Positions 34,098 through 45,748 of a DNA stretch of 64,000 bases are shown piece after piece. The stretch is from Leucaena leucocephala. Lineage: Eukaryota > Streptophyta > Magnoliopsida > Fabales > Fabaceae. The translations under genes were made by a program, and so were the position numbers. Where the stretch lies: assembly GCA_037074615.1 (NCBI GenBank), contig CM073515.1:19429001-19493000 (forward strand), in the 5' to 3' direction. The notes under the pieces are model-generated. The model was not told the DNA's origin. It saw only the letters and a program-made list of their open reading frames with translations, and searched no databases. Positions within the stretch are counted from its first letter, which is position 1, and each line of letters begins with the position of its first letter.

Positions 34098-35426
34098 AGG
34101 TATATTGGTAAAAAGGTTCATCTAACTTTAGGTACCCATATATTTTTGGGTCCTAATTAGTTAGTCCGTTGTGCTTTTACTTGATAAGTACCTTTTGTTA
34201 CCATCTCAATGTCCCGTAGGTACCATTCTTCTTGTAATAACAAGAAGTAGTAGTATGGGCCTTTTGGTTGCAATAAGTAATGGATTAGAGTTATAAACAT
34301 AAGTTCTAAAGTAATTTAAATACAATTTTCCTCTGTTCTTCTTTTTGCCCTTTCTTTTATCTAAACTTGGATCATATCCAATTTTAGATTAACCATAGAT
34401 GCATATTTGATTACCCAAAATTTATTGATCATCTCACTTCCTTTAGTGAACCTTTGAAGAGTTTTGGTTAACTCTTCATTCTTTTCCCAACAATTTCACA
34501 TTTAGTACATGGCACTAACGTGATTTTAACAGATTGAGAATTGATCTCAATTTGATCTTCTAACATTTTAACCTTTTTTTAGAATTTACCAACTCTTTAG
34601 CAATTTAAATAATTCACTTCTTTGATCATTATCTTCATAAAGTAGTTCATCATAAGACGGTTCAAGATTTAATTCCACATTAGTTTCTGATTCTTCTTGG
34701 CAATGGGACATATATTGGCAACATCTTCTTGGTATGTTCAAGATATATTGACCTTTATCTTCTGAAGATGAACTATCTCCTCAGATGGAAGAAACCAAGG
34801 CTCTCCTTTTATGAAATATTTCTTTCTTCTTCTCTTTATCTTTCTTTGAGAGTTGAGGACATGATGTGACTAGATATTTTACATTCATAACATATAATTT
34901 GATCTCAAGCCTCTGATGTTGATGTTGAAGTTGAAGGGAAATTCCTTTTTGACTAAAAATTCCTTTCACCTTTGCTTTTATAGAACTTTCGGCATCACTT
35001 TACAAGAAGTCCCATTTTCTCATCTTCTAGCTCATCTTCTTCATCACTTTCTTGAGCCTTTAGAGCAATGCCTTTATGATGTTTTTCTTTTAAATCTTTC
35101 TTATACTCCTACTTGTGCTCAAAATCTGATAGACTTCCAAATAGGCAGCAATCGACCTCATTAATTCTCCTTTTGATTTTTTAATGGCTATTACTTATAG
35201 ATCCCATTCTCTAGTAAGCCCATCTAGAATCTTCCTTACTTGATCTTCTTGGCTGTATATTTTGCCAAGGGTGATCAGATGAGAGTATTTGACTTCTATT
35301 TTTTTCTCCTAAGTTAATCTGGAATAATTCAAACTCGATGGTAAAAGTATTAATTTTGCTTTGTTTAACTCCAGATGTCCCTTCACGGCCAATCTCCAGT
35401 GCTTCCCATATTTCTTTTATGGTCTC
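34098..35426 (-). pseudogene. Copia A gag, C-terminal half, pseudogene
   Basis: From the right: TETIKEIWEALEIGREGTSG followed by VKQSKINTF (35432-35350) is the UBN2-type copia gag core. Then comes a decayed helical region and a first knuckle-like segment (EIKLYVMNVKYLVTSCPQL, about 34910-34850) followed by a Lys/Glu-rich run. Below 34300 a second knuckle and a tail matching copia B at 55569-55826 appear. The left end joins the protease block across the family B insertion. There are several frameshifts. Confidence 0.8.
35422..35426. repeat. Target-site duplication GTCTC (left copy)
   Basis: Exact match to GTCTC at 38758-38762 on the other side of the solo LTR. Confidence 0.95.
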
Positions 35427-38400
35427 TGTCATATCCTAATTTTTCCCTATCCGTATAGTACTGATAGTGGAAAGAGGTTTGGAAAGGATTATGACGAATA
35501 TCAGAAGAAATAATAAAGGTTAAATGAATCCTGAAGAAAGAGAAGGACTAAAACAAAAATTAGAAAAGGTTGAAGGCAAAAAGTGAAGGTAGAAACAAAA
35601 GTTGGGCCCTTAAGTGTAATTTTCAAAAGTTAAGGGGCTAAAATGCAAATAGCTAAAAGTTCAGGGGCCAAAGTGCAATTATTCAAAAGTTCAGGGACCT
35701 AAATGTAATTATGAAAAAGTTGAGCCAAAATAGGCCAAAAATGCCCAGAATCAGATAAGACCCAAATTTTACCAGTAAATAGACAAAATTATTCTGGTCA
35801 GTTTAAGGCAACACATAATTTTGATTTAAGGTCCCAATTAATCGATATAAATTTATGAAGTCAGAAGAGTTATTACAGTATTTTTCAAACAGTAGAATCA
35901 GATGAAACTTTATAGGAAATTCCTATATTTAATATAAGAATTTATAAAATTGTCAGATTCAGAAAAGGAATCATGTAGAAGTCTTATAGGATTTTACGGT
36001 GAAATAGAATACCCGATAAATAGGATCGGCTTAGGTTTATTGGGATTTGTGCCATAAAGCGTATAAAGGCAATGAGCCCATACCAAGGCCCAAATGGCGC
36101 CATAATAAGCCCAATAAAGTAGTGAAACAGTTATGTGGGCCAGAGTCCAGAGCAGTCTAGGAAAAGTGCAAAATTACAAAAATGCCGTTAGATGCCCATA
36201 CTATTCCAGTGTTAGATGGAGGTCATTTTGGTCATTATGAACAGGCCAAAAATATGGGAAATAGTATAAATATGATTAGTTAGAGCCAATATATGCCCTG
36301 AGGCAGTGTAAAGAGGGGTGAAATGACAATTATGTCCTTAGGGTTAATACAACGCAAGAAAGGACACCAAGGGTATTTTGGTAATTTTCTAAAGGATGGA
36401 TGGCAGATAAATATTTAGTATATCAATTCCAATGATATTATAAGCCTAGACATTGATTTCTAGGACACAATACATAGCCTGGTATATTATAAAAATTCAG
36501 AACAGAAAACAGTCTGGTTGTTGTGAAACTGCTCTAATCGGTACCGGATTGGACTTGAATTTTTCCAGAAGCTTCCTGGCCCATGAGGTGTCCCTTGAGA
36601 TGTCTCACATGATGTCATAATTATTCTTTTTAGAAAGAGTTAAATCCAAGATTAAATGTGGGCCTTTAGATCAAATAGTAACCAAATCAATCTTGGCCAT
36701 TCATTTTTCATGGATTTTGGCTATAAATACCCCCTCATTCTGCATCAAAACTGTGGCTTCATGGACCCTTGGGGAAACTCTTGCAAAATGAAAACTCAAG
36801 CCAAGACAAAGAAGATCAAAGTACCAAAGTTCAAGCAAGCTAGAGATTAAAGGTAAGCAATCTCTCCTAGCTTATTTTCCTTTGATTTGGGAGCTTAAAC
36901 TTAGGGTTCTCATGGGAAAAAAGTTGAGTTTTCTCTAAGGGGAGGTGCTTCCCAAAGACCTTAGATGGAAGGGGAAAGAAGAAATTAAAATTAGAAATAT
37001 ATGATTGAAGCTTAAACAAGCTAGTTAAGAGATTGGTTGTTGAATCAAGTTGATATTCTTGACTTTGCCATGATGTGCCCTGTTTGGTATGCACTTTTCA
37101 TGAGGAAGAAAATTGAATTTCAATGATTTAATTCTTCCATTGAATTTAGATGACGGTTTTGTGTGGGATTGGAAAGATTTTGAACCTTCAAAGCATTGAA
37201 TTTCCCAGATTATAGTTTTTGAAACCCTTCTCTGTTACTGTTCATACGCATGAACAGTGATTAGAATTTTATAATTTTGATGGTTCCAATGGCTTTAAAA
37301 TGAAAAGTTGTGTGGGTTAAAGTAGAGAAACAAGTATGGGAAGCATTAGAATCAAAATGAGAATTTTTGAAAGAATTGCATGCCTATGTTTAGTTCTGTA
37401 CAGCAGGCCATGAAGGAGCTAGAATTTTATGATTCTAAGATAATAAATGAATTCAAAAGATGAAATTGTGTAGGGTAAAATCAAGACATCAATTGATTCA
37501 AAGAGCAAGTCCATTAGTTAAGATTAAGGAAAGTAAATGAGCTTAATGTTCAAGAGGGAGTTATGTTAGTAAATTATATAGTAATAGATGAATGGTTATG
37601 TGATGTTATGGATTGTTTGGTATGCTCCAAAAGAGGCAGCCACATGTCCAAGAGATGTGAGAAGAAAGAAGCAAGATAAAGTGAAAGAAAGTCAAGTCTA
37701 TAAGGTAGTGAACTTACCTCTTTATGTGCTTGATGTGGTATGCTTATGTGTTGACATGTATATGATATTTGAATGATGTTGTGCCATGATAAATGATGTT
37801 GAATGTATTGTGAATAACATGTTTTCCATGGCCATGCACTTTATGTGAAAGTATATAGCATGATGGCATGTCACTAATCAAAGAAAGTTTAATGAAATTA
37901 CATATCATACATTAGCATCCATCTTGCATATTTAAGTGGTAATATTTGCTACTGAGATTCCCTAGAATCTCACTCTCCAATAACCAACCAATTTAGGTCA
38001 AGCATGATGGATAATGTATGCATGGAGAAGAGCTAAAGCATGGAAGAAGAAAAGTGAAGTATTTAAGATGTGAGCATATGCTATGCACTTTCCATATATG
38101 TCAAAGCCATGTAAAGCATCTATTTATGTGATGAGATTATATGAAACAATTGGTGTATAACCCCATGATGTATATGAATTCATACAAGGTAAAAGAGATG
38201 ATTCATGTATGCTAGAACAATTATTGAAATTAAAAGAAAGGAAACTGAAATAGTAAAAACGTAGGTCCTAAAGCAGTTTTATTGTGGCTTTAGTTTGACC
38301 TAGCAAATGAAGGAATTATTTCACAAAATTTTATGATCATGTAGTAAACATCTAGAGCTTTAAGTTCATAGGTAGAAAGTTTCATTTGGATGTGTATATG

Positions 38401-38757
38401 AAGAGAAATGAATTTCCAAATTAAGGGACCAGAATCTATTTCCAGAGTTTTTGACTAAATGAACAGTTAATTTCAACGAATAAACTGTATCAATTGGCTA
38501 ATCATTTGGTCTGAAAATTATTTTTCCATTAAATTTTAAGATGTTATCTTCACGTAGATTTTTGAATCACTTCATTTTGAGTTTTCTAGAATCAGTTATC
38601 ATTTTTCAAAGTTTGTTACGTAATCTGGAATACCATAAAAACAGTAACCCGAGAAAGAGTAAAATTCTAGATTTGGCTAATGGACTTCCAAGGTCTTATA
38701 AGTGGTTCTAAATGCTATTGAATGGTCCCTAAGATGTATGAAAGTAAGAATGTTACA
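35427..38757 (+). mobile_element. Family B solo LTR in copia A gag
   Basis: 3331 bp from TGTCATATCC to ATGTTACA, with exact GTCTC duplications and no interior. This is the usual product of recombination between the two LTRs of one element. TATA box 36722-36729; U3 tandem array about 35620-35715. It carries a broken version of the antisense 79-codon frame. The copia gag core continues on both sides. Confidence 0.95.
36722..36729 (+). promoter_or_regulatory. Family B LTR TATA box
   Basis: TATAAATA followed by CCCCCTCATTCTGC, the conserved family context. Confidence 0.55.
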
Positions 38758-38762
38758 GTCTC
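38758..38762. repeat. Target-site duplication GTCTC (right copy)
   Basis: Matches 35422-35426. Confidence 0.95.
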
Positions 38763-39074
38763 CATACTGGATACTTTGAAGTACTCCTTTGGACTAAGAG
38801 CACACGTTAAGATATCCATCGCCTTATCATTGAGAACAATCAACTTTTTATCATCATCGTCATACTCGCTTGGAGTCTTTGGAACCTTTCTCCTGTCAAC
38901 TACCTTTGTTGGAACGTAGTTGCCTTCCTGGATAACGTCTTATAGTCCATACTCAAAAGTCTTTATAAATGTCTTCATCCTTATCTTCTAGAAGATGAAA
39001 ATTTCTCTATTGAATCCTAGAGGCTTCATCGTAGAGCTTCTTTTAGGCAATACATTATCACTAAATCCTACCAT
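38763..39074 (-). pseudogene. Copia A gag, N-terminal part
   Basis: An ATG at 39074 (minus) opens MVGFSDNVLPKRSSTMKPLG. A decayed middle follows, then GNYVPTKVVDRRKVPKTP with an acidic EYDDDDKK segment, and NDKAMDILTCALSPKEYFKV at the left end. These are the conserved copia gag N-terminal blocks (basic-Pro segment, DxDKK-like acidic patch, N-x-KA-x-x-IL-x-CAL). The frame carries on into 35426 beyond the solo LTR. The primer site lies about 42 bases upstream. Confidence 0.8.
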
Positions 39075-39115
39075 AATAGCTCTTGAGACTATAAAATCCT
39101 TTTTTTAAGAGACCC

Positions 39116-39127
39116 ACTCTAATATCA
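39116..39127 (-). promoter_or_regulatory. Decayed primer-binding site of copia A
   Basis: TGATATTAGAGT on the minus strand differs from the initiator-Met site TGGTATCAGAGC at three positions. All are transitions of the kind caused by cytosine deamination. It sits two or three bases from the LTR edge at 39130. Confidence 0.7.
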
Positions 39128-39824
39128 AATGTTAGTTTTGACAGTTACACATAAGAAGGGGTAAATTGGGTAATATTTAAAAATTTAAAACTATTCAAAC
39201 ATGAAATAGATAAGTTAAGAGTGATATCACTAAGAGTAATAAAAGGAAGAAGTTGACACCAGAGATTTATCCTAGTTCAGCCTAACCACTTGACCTACGT
39301 CTAATCCTAATATTCCCTATGAGATTTTTCACTATATCCTCCAAGATTACACAGGCTCTTGGCATCTCAGTACATTCAATGTGAGAATCCCTCTCACTCC
39401 CTCTTACAACCCGTAAGGTTACACACCATTCAAGAGTCCCACACTCTTGAGCAACTCATAATTAAAATAGAGAAATAACAAGACTCTCTCACATAGAAGA
39501 TATGATAATCACTTAAGCACAAAAATTTCTCTCTCTAAAGGTTCTCTGTTTACACAAAGTAAAATAGAGTATAACAGAGTTTCCGCTAAAGCTCAAAGAA
39601 TAAATAATGAATGAAATTAAATGCTCTTTCGTAGGCTGTTGAACTTCTTAACTTTAGCATTCAGTTTACCTTGTATTTATAGCTTCACCTCGTAAGTTCC
39701 ATTAGACACATTAAGCCTTGAGTGAAGTGGAGACAATGCCGTTAGTGATTGACAATAGTAGATAGTAGCACTAAATGCATTTTCAAAAAGTTAGCTTTTT
39801 AGCCGTAACTTCTCCATTTAAATC

Positions 39825-39829
39825 TATAA
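39825..39829. repeat. Target-site duplication TATAA (left copy)
   Basis: Exact match to TATAA at 43201-43205. Confidence 0.9.
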
Positions 39830-42800
39830 TGTCATATCCTAATTTTTCCCTATCTGTATAGTACTGATTATGGAAAGAGGTTTAGGAAGGATTATGACAA
39901 AGATCAGAAGAAATGATAAAGGTTAAATGAGTCTTGAAGGAAGAAAGGGACCTAAACAAAAATTGGAAAAGTTTAAAGGCCAAAAGTTAAAGTAGAAACA
40001 AGATTTGGGCCAAAAGTGGTAATTTCTAAAAGTTTAGGGACCTAAATGTAAATATGCAAAAAGTTAGGGATATAAATGTAATTAAGCAAAAAGTCAGGGA
40101 CATAAATATAATTATGGAAAAGTTCAGCCAGAAAAGGCTTAGAACTGCCTGTAAGTATTTCAGTCCTACATTCCATCAGTAAATAGAGGAAGTCATGCTG
40201 GTTAATCTGGCATGATACAGAAATTTTATTAGGACTCCAGACAGCAGGAAATTATCTGATAGTCTAAAAGTTATCTGAAATTTTATCAGATTTCATGGAC
40301 TTTAGATATAAGTGGACAAATTACAGGAAAGTGTGCCCTACAGTGTCAGATGTCTTGGATCTGACAGAACTCCAGAAGAAGTTCTGTATAAAAAGTTATT
40401 CACATATCAGTGAATTTTGACGGGAGTTTGTTAACACCCGTGATCCGATAATGGAACTTATCGGTATGTAAGCCTGGATAGAATGAGATCAGATGACCTT
40501 ATATATAGGCCCATAATGATGCCAAGGAAGGCCCAAAACCCAGGGTACCAGTCTATCAGTAGAAGGGGCTAGTGCCAGAAAAAGTGCGAAATTATGAAAA
40601 TGCCCCTGGATGCCCAGATTGTACCAGAGATGGATGAAGGGCATTTTGGTCATCTGGGATAGGCTCAAAATGTGACACATGGTATAAATATGATTAGTTG
40701 GCCAATATATGCCCTGAGGCAGTACAAAGATGGGTGAAATGACAATTATACCCAGTACAGTGCAAGAAAGGACACCAAGGGTATTTTGGTCATTTCCAAA
40801 GGATGGATGGCAGTTAAATACTCAATCTAACATTTTCAATGGTATGAGAAGCCTATACATTAATTTTCAGGATAGAATACATATCCTGGTATATTATAAA
40901 ATATTAGGAACAGAACACAGTACGGTTGTTGTGAAACTGCACTGATCGGTACCGGATTGGACTGGAATTTCTCCATAAGGTTCCTTGCATGGGCAGCACG
41001 CCACCTAACCCTCTTAGGTGTCCCATGAGCTGTCCCACATGATGTCATAATTATTCTTTTATGAAAAAGTGAAATCCAAGATTAAATATGAGCCTTTAGA
41101 TCAAATAGTAACAAAATCAATCTTGGCCATTCATTTTTCTTGGATTTTGGCTATAAATACCCCTCAATTCTGGTTCAGAACCGTAAGCTCATGTACCCTT
41201 GGGGAAGCTCTTGCAAAATGGAAACTCAAGCCAAGACAAAGAAGATTAAAGGTTCCAAAGTTCAAGCAAGCTAGAGATTAAAGGTAAGCAATCTCTCCTA
41301 GCTTATTTTCCTTTAATTTGGGAGCTTGAACTTAGGGTTTTGATGGGAGAAAAGTTGAGTTTTCTCTAAGGGGTGGTGCTGCCAAAGACCTTAAAGGAAA
41401 GGGGAAAGAAGAAATTAAAGTTAGAACCATATGATTGAAGCTTAAACAAGCTAGTTAAGTGGTTGGTTATTGAATCAAATTGATATTCTTGACTTTGCCA
41501 TGGTGTGCCCTGTTCGGTCTGCACTTTTCATGAGGTAAGGAAATTGAATTTCAATGATTTAATGCTTCCATTGAGTTTGTATGATGATTTTGTGTAGGAT
41601 TGGAAAGGTTTTGAACCTTGGAAACATTAAAATCTCAAGGTTGTAGTCTTTGAGATTCCTTACGGTTACTGTTCACTCGCATGAACAGTGATTGAAATTT
41701 CATGATTTTGATGGTTCCAATGGTTTTAAAATGAAAAGTTGTGTGGGGTAAAGTGGAGAAACAAGTATGGGAAGCATTAGAATCAAAATGAGAATTTTTG
41801 AAAGAATTATATGCTTATGTTCAATTCTGTACAGCATGCCATGAAGGAGCTGGAATTTCATGATTCTAAGCTCATAAATGGATTCAGAAGATGAAATTGT
41901 GTAGGGTAAAGTCAAGACATCATTTGGTTCAAGAGCCAAGTGGATTAGTGAAAATTAGATAAAGTTATGACAATAAAGAGTGTAACAAAGTTAGTCTTGA
42001 ACATGGTTGGAGTTCATGAGTCCTAATGAGTTATGTGATGAATATGAATGTGTTTAGGACCATGAAACATCCAAGAAGATGTTGGGAAGTGATGGACATA
42101 AATGCTTCATGGTTGGAAAGCTACGGAGCAAGGGCTAAAGGTCAAGAGAAAAGCTTAAGTGCAAGGTAGTGAACTTATCTCTTTATGTGCTTGATGTGGT
42201 ATGCTTATGTGTTGACATGTATATGTGATGTTGTGACATGATAAATGATGTTGAATGTATTGTGAATAACATGTTTCCATGGCCATGCACTTTATGTAAA
42301 AGTTTGTAGCATGGTTGCAAGTCACTAATCAAAGAAAGTTTAATGAAATTACATATCATGCATTAGCATCCATCTTGCATATTTAAGTGGTAATGTTTGC
42401 TACTGAGATTCCCTAGAATCTCACTCTCCCATAACCAACCAATTTAGGTCAAGCATGAAGAAAAGGTATGTATGGAGAAGAGCTAAAGAATGGAAGAAAG
42501 GAAGTGAAGTATTGAGATTTTAGCATATACTATAAATTGTCCATGTATGTAAATGCCATGTAAGGTGTCCATTTATGTGATGAAACTATTATAATACTTA
42601 TGGCATATGTACATGATGTATATGAATGTTAAGAAGCTTATTTGATGGCTTGTGCATGCTGAAACAATTATTGGAAATGAAAGAAAAGAAACTGAAATGG
42701 TAAAAACATAGGTCCTGAAGCAGTTTTGTTGTGGCTTCAGTTTGACCTAGCAAATGAAGGAATTAGTTCACAAAATTTTATGTGCATGTAGCACACATCC

Positions 42801-43200
42801 AGAGCTTTTCATAGGTGGAACGTTTCATTTAGATGTGTATATCAAGAGAAATGAATTTCCAAAGTAAGGGACCAGAATCTGTTTCCAGAGTTTTTGACCA
42901 AATGAATAGTAAACTTCAACGAATAAACTGTATCAATTGGCGAATCATTTGGTCTGGAAATTATTTTTTCCTTAAATTTTAAGATGTTATCTTCATGTAG
43001 CTTTTTGAACCACTTCATTTCGAGTTTTCTAGAATTAATTATGATTTTTCAAAGTTTGTTGCGTAATCTGGAATACCATATGAACAGTAACCCGAGAAAG
43101 AGTAAAATTCCAGATTTGGCTAATGGACTTCCAAGGTCTTGTAAGTGGTTCTATATGCTACTGAATGGTCCCTAAGACGTATAAAAGTAAGGACGTTACA
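39830..43200 (+). mobile_element. Family B solo LTR in copia A LTR
   Basis: 3371 bp from TGTCATATCC to GGACGTTACA, flanked by TATAA on both sides, with no interior. TATA box 41152-41159; antisense 79-codon frame intact at 41700-41939. It is very similar to the LTRs at 22975 and 30816. Confidence 0.95.
41152..41159 (+). promoter_or_regulatory. Family B LTR TATA box
   Basis: TATAAATA followed by CCCCTCAATTCTGG. Confidence 0.55.
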
Positions 43201-43205
43201 TATAA
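43201..43205. repeat. Target-site duplication TATAA (right copy)
   Basis: Matches 39825-39829. Confidence 0.9.
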
Positions 43206-43337
43206 CGTAAACGTAATAGGCAGACATTGGAGTGTAATAGATAATGATAAGAAGCATACAAGAATGATTACACTAAAATTAATCCGATATGTCAAAATCT
43301 TGTTATGAAAATCTTTTGAAAATATATAAGTATTTAT

Positions 43338-43960
43338 CAAAGAGTTCATCGATAAGATGGTTTATCGAAGAGGACTTCGATAAAACATAAATGAAATCCT
43401 TCAATAAACAATTGTACATCTTATCGATAAATCGCCTATTTGAATGGCTTATCAATAAATATCATAATTAAATTAGACTTAGTTTAAATTTACTATATCT
43501 AATTTATTGAAGTGTTATTTGAAGAGTAACCTTTTCAAATAATTTATCAACTTATCGATAACTTGAGTCTTTAAAAACTTAACAGACTTCATATATATTA
43601 AATAGCTTATCAATAAATTAATAATTCCTTCAAATAGAGAAGTCATTTAATTTACTTTATTTAATGAAGGCTTTATCGATAAACCCATTTATTGATTAAG
43701 ACTTCGATAAATACATGATAAATGCCTTTATAAAATTCACTAAATTATTTTCAAATTTATAGTCTTTGAAGATAAATAATTTTAAAACAAAGACTCAAAG
43801 TTTCTCAATAGTTATTTATTAGAGGTCTTATCGATAAGCAAGCTTATTGAATAGGTCTTCGATAAATATTATTCAAAAACATATTTGCTTCCCAAACTTC
43901 TTTCTCATTTATCGAATAGCTTATCGAGCAAATACCTTATCAATAAATGTTCTTATCAAA
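43338..43960. repeat. Dispersed TTATCGATAA palindromes in copia A LTR
   Basis: About fifteen full or half palindromes occur in 620 bases, e.g. TTATCGATAA at 43429, 43552, 43671 and 43849, with half forms (TTCGATAAA, TTATCAATAAAT, TTATCGAAGA) between them. The spacing is irregular. They lie in the distal (U3) part of the LTR, where promoter/enhancer sites are expected. What binds them is unknown. Confidence 0.75.
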
Positions 43961-44020
43961 TCAATTGAAGTTTTGAAATCATTTTTTTAATTGTTATAAT
44001 CAAAATCTTAGAGTCTAACA

Positions 44021-45608
44021 TTGATGAGAAGGATAAGGTAATGATGAAGAGGATAAGGTATGATGAATAAGGGTTATATGGACCAATAGGAAAAGGATAA
44101 GTGGCTAATATGTGGAACAATAAGAAGAGGATAAGTGGTTAATATGTGGACTAATGAGAGCTTGCCAAACACATGGATATGTGGTCTAATGAGAGCTTGC
44201 CAAATCCATGGATATGTGGTCTAATTAAATGGTGACAATTGGCATAATCTAATTTATCAAAGAAATCAGTCAAGATTAAATCTTATCTTCCTTCTTTACT
44301 TGAGATTTCGCTACCTATCATGATGATGCAAGGAAGAAGATGGATTATGTAAGGGAGATGATGTCATAAGGATATTTGGCAAGTTCTTGTGGTGCCAACT
44401 TATCCTTGTAAATATTATGACTTAGGAGGCTAAAAGGGTAATTTGGCCATTAAGGCAAGCCTAAAAATACCCCTCCCCTCCTTCAAGAAGACCCAATTCC
44501 AAGTGAGGAAAATAAGAAAGAGAAAAGAAAAGAAAAGAAAGTGATAGATATGAAGAAGGAGCCGTGGAGATGAGCTAGTTCTAGAGCAAGAGTAAGGAAA
44601 AGCTATGGTATAAGGTAGTGAACTTACCCTTCTTGTGTACTTGATGTATATACTTGTGTATGTTGATGTGTTGATTACTTTGCTTGATTATGTAAAGCAT
44701 GTATGAATAGATGAATCTTTGTTTCTATGAATGTAATGGCCATTTATATGTTGTATGTAATATTGAGCAACCACATATGTAATCATGATAGCACGAAATA
44801 TAGCAAGCAAGCGTGTCATGCACAAAGAATTAATCTTTCACATGTATGTGTAATATTTGCTATTGAGGTTTCCATAATCTCACCTTCCCTTAATCAACCA
44901 TAATTGGTCATTTATGATGGAAGACTTATACTTGAAGGGGAGCCAAGGAATGAAGATGAAAGAATAGAGAAATTATATGCTCTAGCATGTGATGTATAAA
45001 TTATTAATTATGTAAATGATTTGTAATAAATGTTGTACATGTCTATTGATATAATAAAGTTGTATATAATGTCATAGACATGTCTTAATAAATATGATAA
45101 ATCTTGATGATGAGCTATACATGCTAGAATTAATTATTAAATTATAAAAGCAAGAGACAATGGTAAAACATAGGTCTTGGAATAGTTATTCTTTGACTCC
45201 AATTTGACCTAGGAAATGGATGAGTCTGACAACAAAATTTAGCAAACATGTAGTACATATCATAAAATTTAAATACATAGGAACATTATAGGAACATTTA
45301 GTAAATTAACTGACCAAATAAATAGGAACATTTAGTAAATTAACTGTATCGAATGGGCTAGTAAATATACAATTTCATATTTTTCCTTAAATAGTAATAA
45401 AATAGCTTGAAGTATAGATTTGGATCACCTCCATACAATTTTTCTAGAATTAGTTATAATTTTTTAAAGTTGGCCTGCCAAGCTAAAAAATGAACAATGA
45501 ACAATACCCAAGGAACAAATCGAAAAGTTTTTATTTTGGGTCAAAGTAATGCTTCCACTTGTCAAATACACTTCCAAATGTGTACTCTGAGGAGATAAAA
45601 GTATGACA
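44021..45608 (+). mobile_element. Diverged family-B-like LTR fragment
   Basis: It carries family B landmarks in order: ATACCCCTCCCC promoter context (about 44466), AAGGTAGTGAACTTACC (about 44609), a TACTTGATG stretch, TTGCTATTGAGGTTTCC (about 44848), and an end AAAAGTATGACA at 45608. The sequence before the promoter context is only about 440 bp, so the left part is truncated or very different. No target duplication was found. It may be a related family rather than a decayed copy. Confidence 0.6.
44150..44227. repeat. About 38-bp tandem repeat
   Basis: CTAATGAGAGCTTGCCAAA followed by CATGGATATGTGGT occurs twice in a row, and a shorter related GGATAAGTGGxTAATATGTGG pair precedes it (about 44095-44145). 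Local slippage-type duplications within the diverged LTR. Confidence 0.7.
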
Positions 45609-45748
45609 TTTCAGCATGATCATCAATGCATATTACATTAATTATGGTTTAAACAATAATACCTTAAACCTTTAATTTTTAACTCAATATTTATGGTTTT
45701 GTTTCTACCAACTTAAAAATTATTCTCTTATGTTATTCCTATTGAATC
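45609..45748. other. Unassigned spacer
   Basis: 140 AT-rich bases between the diverged LTR and a copia LTR piece. Nothing is recognised. Confidence 0.4.

Larger units (their letters stand above)
15003..44020 (-). mobile_element. Copia A: Ty1/copia element split into five pieces
   Basis: Reading on the minus strand from the right: 5' LTR (39130-44020), primer site (about 39116-39127), gag N-terminus (38763-39074), gag C-terminus and zinc-knuckle region (34098-35426), protease and integrase (21759-22974), and integrase-RT linker (15003-15302). The breaks are family B insertions at 39830-43200, 35427-38757, 22975-34092 and 15303-21753, each with a 5-bp duplication. RT, RNase H and the 3' LTR are missing beyond 15003. 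Removing the insertions leaves roughly 4.5 kb of copia sequence. Confidence 0.85.
39130..44020 (-). repeat. Copia A 5' LTR (interrupted)
   Basis: Its ends are TGTTAG at 39130 and CTAACA at 44020, a 6-bp terminal inverted repeat. With the solo LTR and its duplication removed it is about 1.5 kb. The region 39145-39700 matches the other copia LTR pieces at 45750 and 46410 (AGGGGTAAATTGGGTxxTxTTTAAA; TAGTTCAGCC; TTACAACCCGTAAGG). The distal part holds the ATCGAT array. Confidence 0.85.
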
